This document shows positions 4,778 through 6,331 of a DNA stretch of 6,331 bases, piece after piece. The position numbers and the translations under genes were made by a program. Numbering within the stretch: position 1 is the stretch's first letter; every line of letters begins with the position of its first letter. Under the pieces are notes generated by a model. It saw only the letters and a list, made by a program, of their open reading frames with translations. It had not been told where the DNA came from and did no database searches. The DNA lies in assembly GCA_003165455.1 (NCBI GenBank), contig PLUJ01000043.1, positions 357-6,687 of the forward strand, given 5' to 3'. Source of the DNA: Acidobacteriaceae bacterium. GTDB taxonomy: Bacteria; Acidobacteriota; Terriglobia; Terriglobales; Acidobacteriaceae.

Positions 4778-4989
4778 ATAACCGCCCGTTCCGCAGCCTG
4801 CGGGAGCCTTAAAGAAACGAAGTACTCCTCCGGAAACAAATAATCCTCACCCATCTCATCAACCACTCGAACCAGACCATGCTTCGCCCCGGCCTGATCT
4901 GGAATAAGACGATAAATCTTGCGCACCTCTAAGGAGGCCGCGTATCCCTTATTCGAGATGCAGACAGCGAACTGGGCATCGCTCTTCAT
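4768..4989 (-). CDS. Conserved small hypothetical protein, middle gene of the nrdJ-linked cluster
   Basis: This 73-residue protein (FAVCISNKGYAASLEVRKIYRLIPD, then HGLVRVVDEMGEDYLFPEEYFVSL) looks like a small all-beta domain. I recall such proteins as common in several phyla, with no known function. No signal, membrane segment or catalytic set can be recognised. The ATG at 4989 follows the upstream gene's stop after a single base, so re-initiation by the same ribosome is likely; there is no separate ribosome site. The frame is open further upstream, to 5181, but that part overlaps the upstream gene and shows no protein-like pattern. Alternating hydrophobic residues (LVRVVDE, YLFPEEYFVSLRL) support a real folded product. 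Confidence 0.75.
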   Translation of the reverse strand: MKSDAQFAVCISNKGYAASLEVRKIYRLIPDQAGAKHGLVRVVDEMGEDYLFPEEYFVSLRLPQAAERAVIWR

Positions 4990-4990
4990 G

Positions 4991-5224
4991 TCAGTCAATG
5001 ACTCGTTTGATCTTGTGGTCTTTCGCGCCGATGCCGTGGGCTTCGTACCAGTGGACTTCCGCATGCGATATCGTACCATCAGGAAATTCAACCGTTGCAA
5101 TTCCCTTGAGTTTCCTCCAGCGCCCCTTGCCGTACAACCTCCAAAGCCTCTTTCGCTTTCGGATGGCGGTGCCGGTCGCAATGACTTCCACCTCGGCGAT
5201 ACGACCGACGATCCTGAACTCCAT
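4991..5224 (-). CDS. Conserved small basic hypothetical protein, first gene after nrdJ
   Basis: This 77-residue protein starts MEFRIVGRIAEVEVIATGTAIRK, has a strongly basic middle (RKRKRLWRLYGKGRWRKLKG, 22-41) and a second half with strands (IATVEFPDG, AEVHWYEAHGIG) and a basic end (KIKRVID). It looks like a small cytoplasmic beta-rich protein whose basic face could bind nucleic acid, but that is inference and I know no function for the group. The start at 5224 lies 25 bases after the nrdJ stop with no terminator between, so it is probably on the nrdJ transcript. The ribosome site is poor (GGCGGGG at a long distance). Its stop is one base from the next ATG. Confidence 0.75.
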   Translation of the reverse strand: MEFRIVGRIAEVEVIATGTAIRKRKRLWRLYGKGRWRKLKGIATVEFPDGTISHAEVHWYEAHGIGAKDHKIKRVID

Positions 5225-5249
5225 GCTTGGACCCCGCCATCACATCATC

Positions 5250-6331
5250 CTACGAGCACCCACTCGTGCTCCCGCAACTCCCACACCGATAACACGAACC
5301 ATTCCGCGTCATGATGCTGCCGCAGAAGCTGCAGGTGGGGGCGTCGCCGAGGTCGATAAGGCCGGCCAGCGCGTCGGCGGCGTGGACCGAACCGGCTCCC
5401 GGCTCGCGGGTTCCGGTCTCCGGACGGCGGGGTGCGGACGCCGCTTCCTCCGACAACTGCGCGCTCGACTTCGGGCGCAGATTTTCGAACAGCAGTTGCT
5501 GCTGGCCGGTGAAGCGGAGTTGGAGCCAGCGGAAGATGTAATCCATGATCGACTTGGCGAAGCCGATGTCGGGATTGCTGGTCCAGCCGCTGGGCTCGAA
5601 GCGGGTATGGGCGAATTTTTCGCAGAATAGTTTCAGCGGCACGCCGTGTTGCAGCGAAATGGAGACGGCCAGCGCGAAGCTGTCCATGAGGCCGCTGACG
5701 GTCGAACCTTCTTTCGCCATGGTGATGAAGAGTTCGCCGGGCTCACCGTTCGGATAGAGGCCGACGGTGATGTAGCCCTCGTGGCCTCCGATGTTGAACT
5801 TGTGCGTGATCGAGGCGCGCTCTTCCTGGAGTTTGTGGCGGACGGCGCGCGGGGGCGCGTTCATATCCTCGGGCTCATGGGCCGGGGACGCACCGGGCCG
5901 CGGATCGTCCTTGGAAGAATTCGCAGTCTTGGTTCCCGCAGCGGAGAGCGGCTGCGATTTCTTGCAGCCATCGCGATACACCGCGACCGCCTTCAGCCCC
6001 AGCTTCCAGGCCTGCAGATACCCTTCCATGATGTCTTCCACCGATGCGTTCTCGGGAAGATTGACCGTCTTCGAGATTGCTCCGGAGATAAACGGCTGTG
6101 CCGCCGCCATCATCTTCAAGTGCCCCATGGGCGCAATCGACCGCGTGCCCTTGGCCGGCTTGAAGCTGCAATCAAACACTGCCAAGTGCTCCGGCAAAAT
6201 TCCCGGCGCGCCTTCAATGGTGCCCGTCGCATCAATGTAGCTCACGATAGCGTTCACCTGATCGTCGTCGTAGCCGAGCTTGAACAGCGCAGCCGGAACA
6301 GTCTGGTTAACGATCTTGATCATGCCGCCGC
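5250..6331 (-). CDS. nrdJ: B12-dependent (class II) ribonucleoside-diphosphate reductase, C-terminal part; 5' end outside the window
   Basis: The C-terminal 360 residues of adenosylcobalamin-dependent ribonucleotide reductase are present; the enzyme converts ribonucleotides to deoxyribonucleotides in the cytoplasm using a B12-generated radical. Counting from the Met at 6323, the protein shows GTIEGAPGILPEHLAVFDCSF (34-54), GHLKMMAAAQPFISGAISKTVNLP (67-90) and WKLGLKAVAVYRDGCKKSQPL (106-126), all from the catalytic barrel. A low-complexity linker (127-165) is followed by ITHKFNIGGHEGYITVGLYPNGEPGELFI (172-200) and GSTVSGLMDSFA (206-217). The end is a cysteine-rich segment, C331-x2-C334, C344-x2-C347, C350 and C356, finishing in SGCS. 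Such C-terminal cysteines deliver reducing equivalents to the active site and may bind zinc. The frame continues past 6331 (Gly-Gly precedes Met). Three small genes follow on the same strand. Confidence 0.97.
   Translation of the reverse strand, partial: GGMIKIVNQTVPAALFKLGYDDDQVNAIVSYIDATGTIEGAPGILPEHLAVFDCSFKPAKGTRSIAPMGHLKMMAAAQPFISGAISKTVNLPENASVEDIMEGYLQAWKLGLKAVAVYRDGCKKSQPLSAAGTKTANSSKDDPRPGASPAHEPEDMNAPPRAVRHKLQEERASITHKFNIGGHEGYITVGLYPNGEPGELFITMAKEGSTVSGLMDSFALAVSISLQHGVPLKLFCEKFAHTRFEPSGWTSNPDIGFAKSIMDYIFRWLQLRFTGQQQLLFENLRPKSSAQLSEEAASAPRRPETGTREPGAGSVHAADALAGLIDLGDAPTCSFCGSIMTRNGSCYRCGSCGSTSGCS

Noticed and set aside
4998..5630. 210-codon plus-strand frame
   Set aside because: It is antisense to nrdJ and the first small gene, Arg/Ala-rich as expected for a shadow of GC-rich coding DNA.
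5875..6171. 98-codon minus-strand frame inside nrdJ
   Set aside because: It is an alternative frame of the reductase gene, whose own frame is fully supported by family motifs.

Overview
The window looks like chromosomal DNA from a soil-type bacterium, most likely an acidobacterium. This rests on GC-rich coding DNA, short hairpin repeats of a kind I associate with acidobacterial genomes (TCCCGTAGGGA and CCGGACGTAAGTCCGG cores, and a tgtcatTCCGAG... dispersed repeat), and a class II (B12-dependent) ribonucleotide reductase. The taxonomic call is an inference.

Layout from left to right. An OsmC-family peroxidase lies on the minus strand (31-453) with its own promoter. It is separated by a terminator from a secreted Lys/Asp/Glu/Pro-repeat protein, also on the minus strand (617-1291). 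A divergent 235-base spacer holding a long hairpin leads to a plus-strand SnoaL/DUF4440-like protein (1527-1955). That gene converges on, and overlaps by 44 bases, a minus-strand PD-(D/E)XK endonuclease-like gene (1912-2535). The endonuclease gene has copies of a dispersed repeat at both ends.

From about 2557 to 3110 there is no convincing protein gene. This stretch holds a six-copy array of a short repeat, a strong minus-strand terminator that may end a small RNA, and a cluster of four perfect hairpins. Two of the hairpins are the same element with a compensatory base-pair change.

Next to the hairpin cluster begins a broken, Eco29kI-like GIY-YIG restriction endonuclease (about 3125-3445). 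It has lost its N-terminus, its catalytic Asn region and its C-terminus, and no methyltransferase is present. Right behind it is an intact two-domain Mrr-type endonuclease (3506-4507), whose N-terminal domain is probably a modified-base reader. This pair reads as a small, partly decayed restriction locus.

The right third is one minus-strand transcription unit. The C-terminal part of the B12-dependent ribonucleotide reductase nrdJ (5250 to the window edge) is followed after 25 bases by three tightly packed small genes of unknown function (4991-5224, 4768-4989, 4532-4777), with gaps of 25 bases, 1 base and a 10-base overlap. The three-gene set and the fused Mrr protein are the best candidates for undescribed biology.
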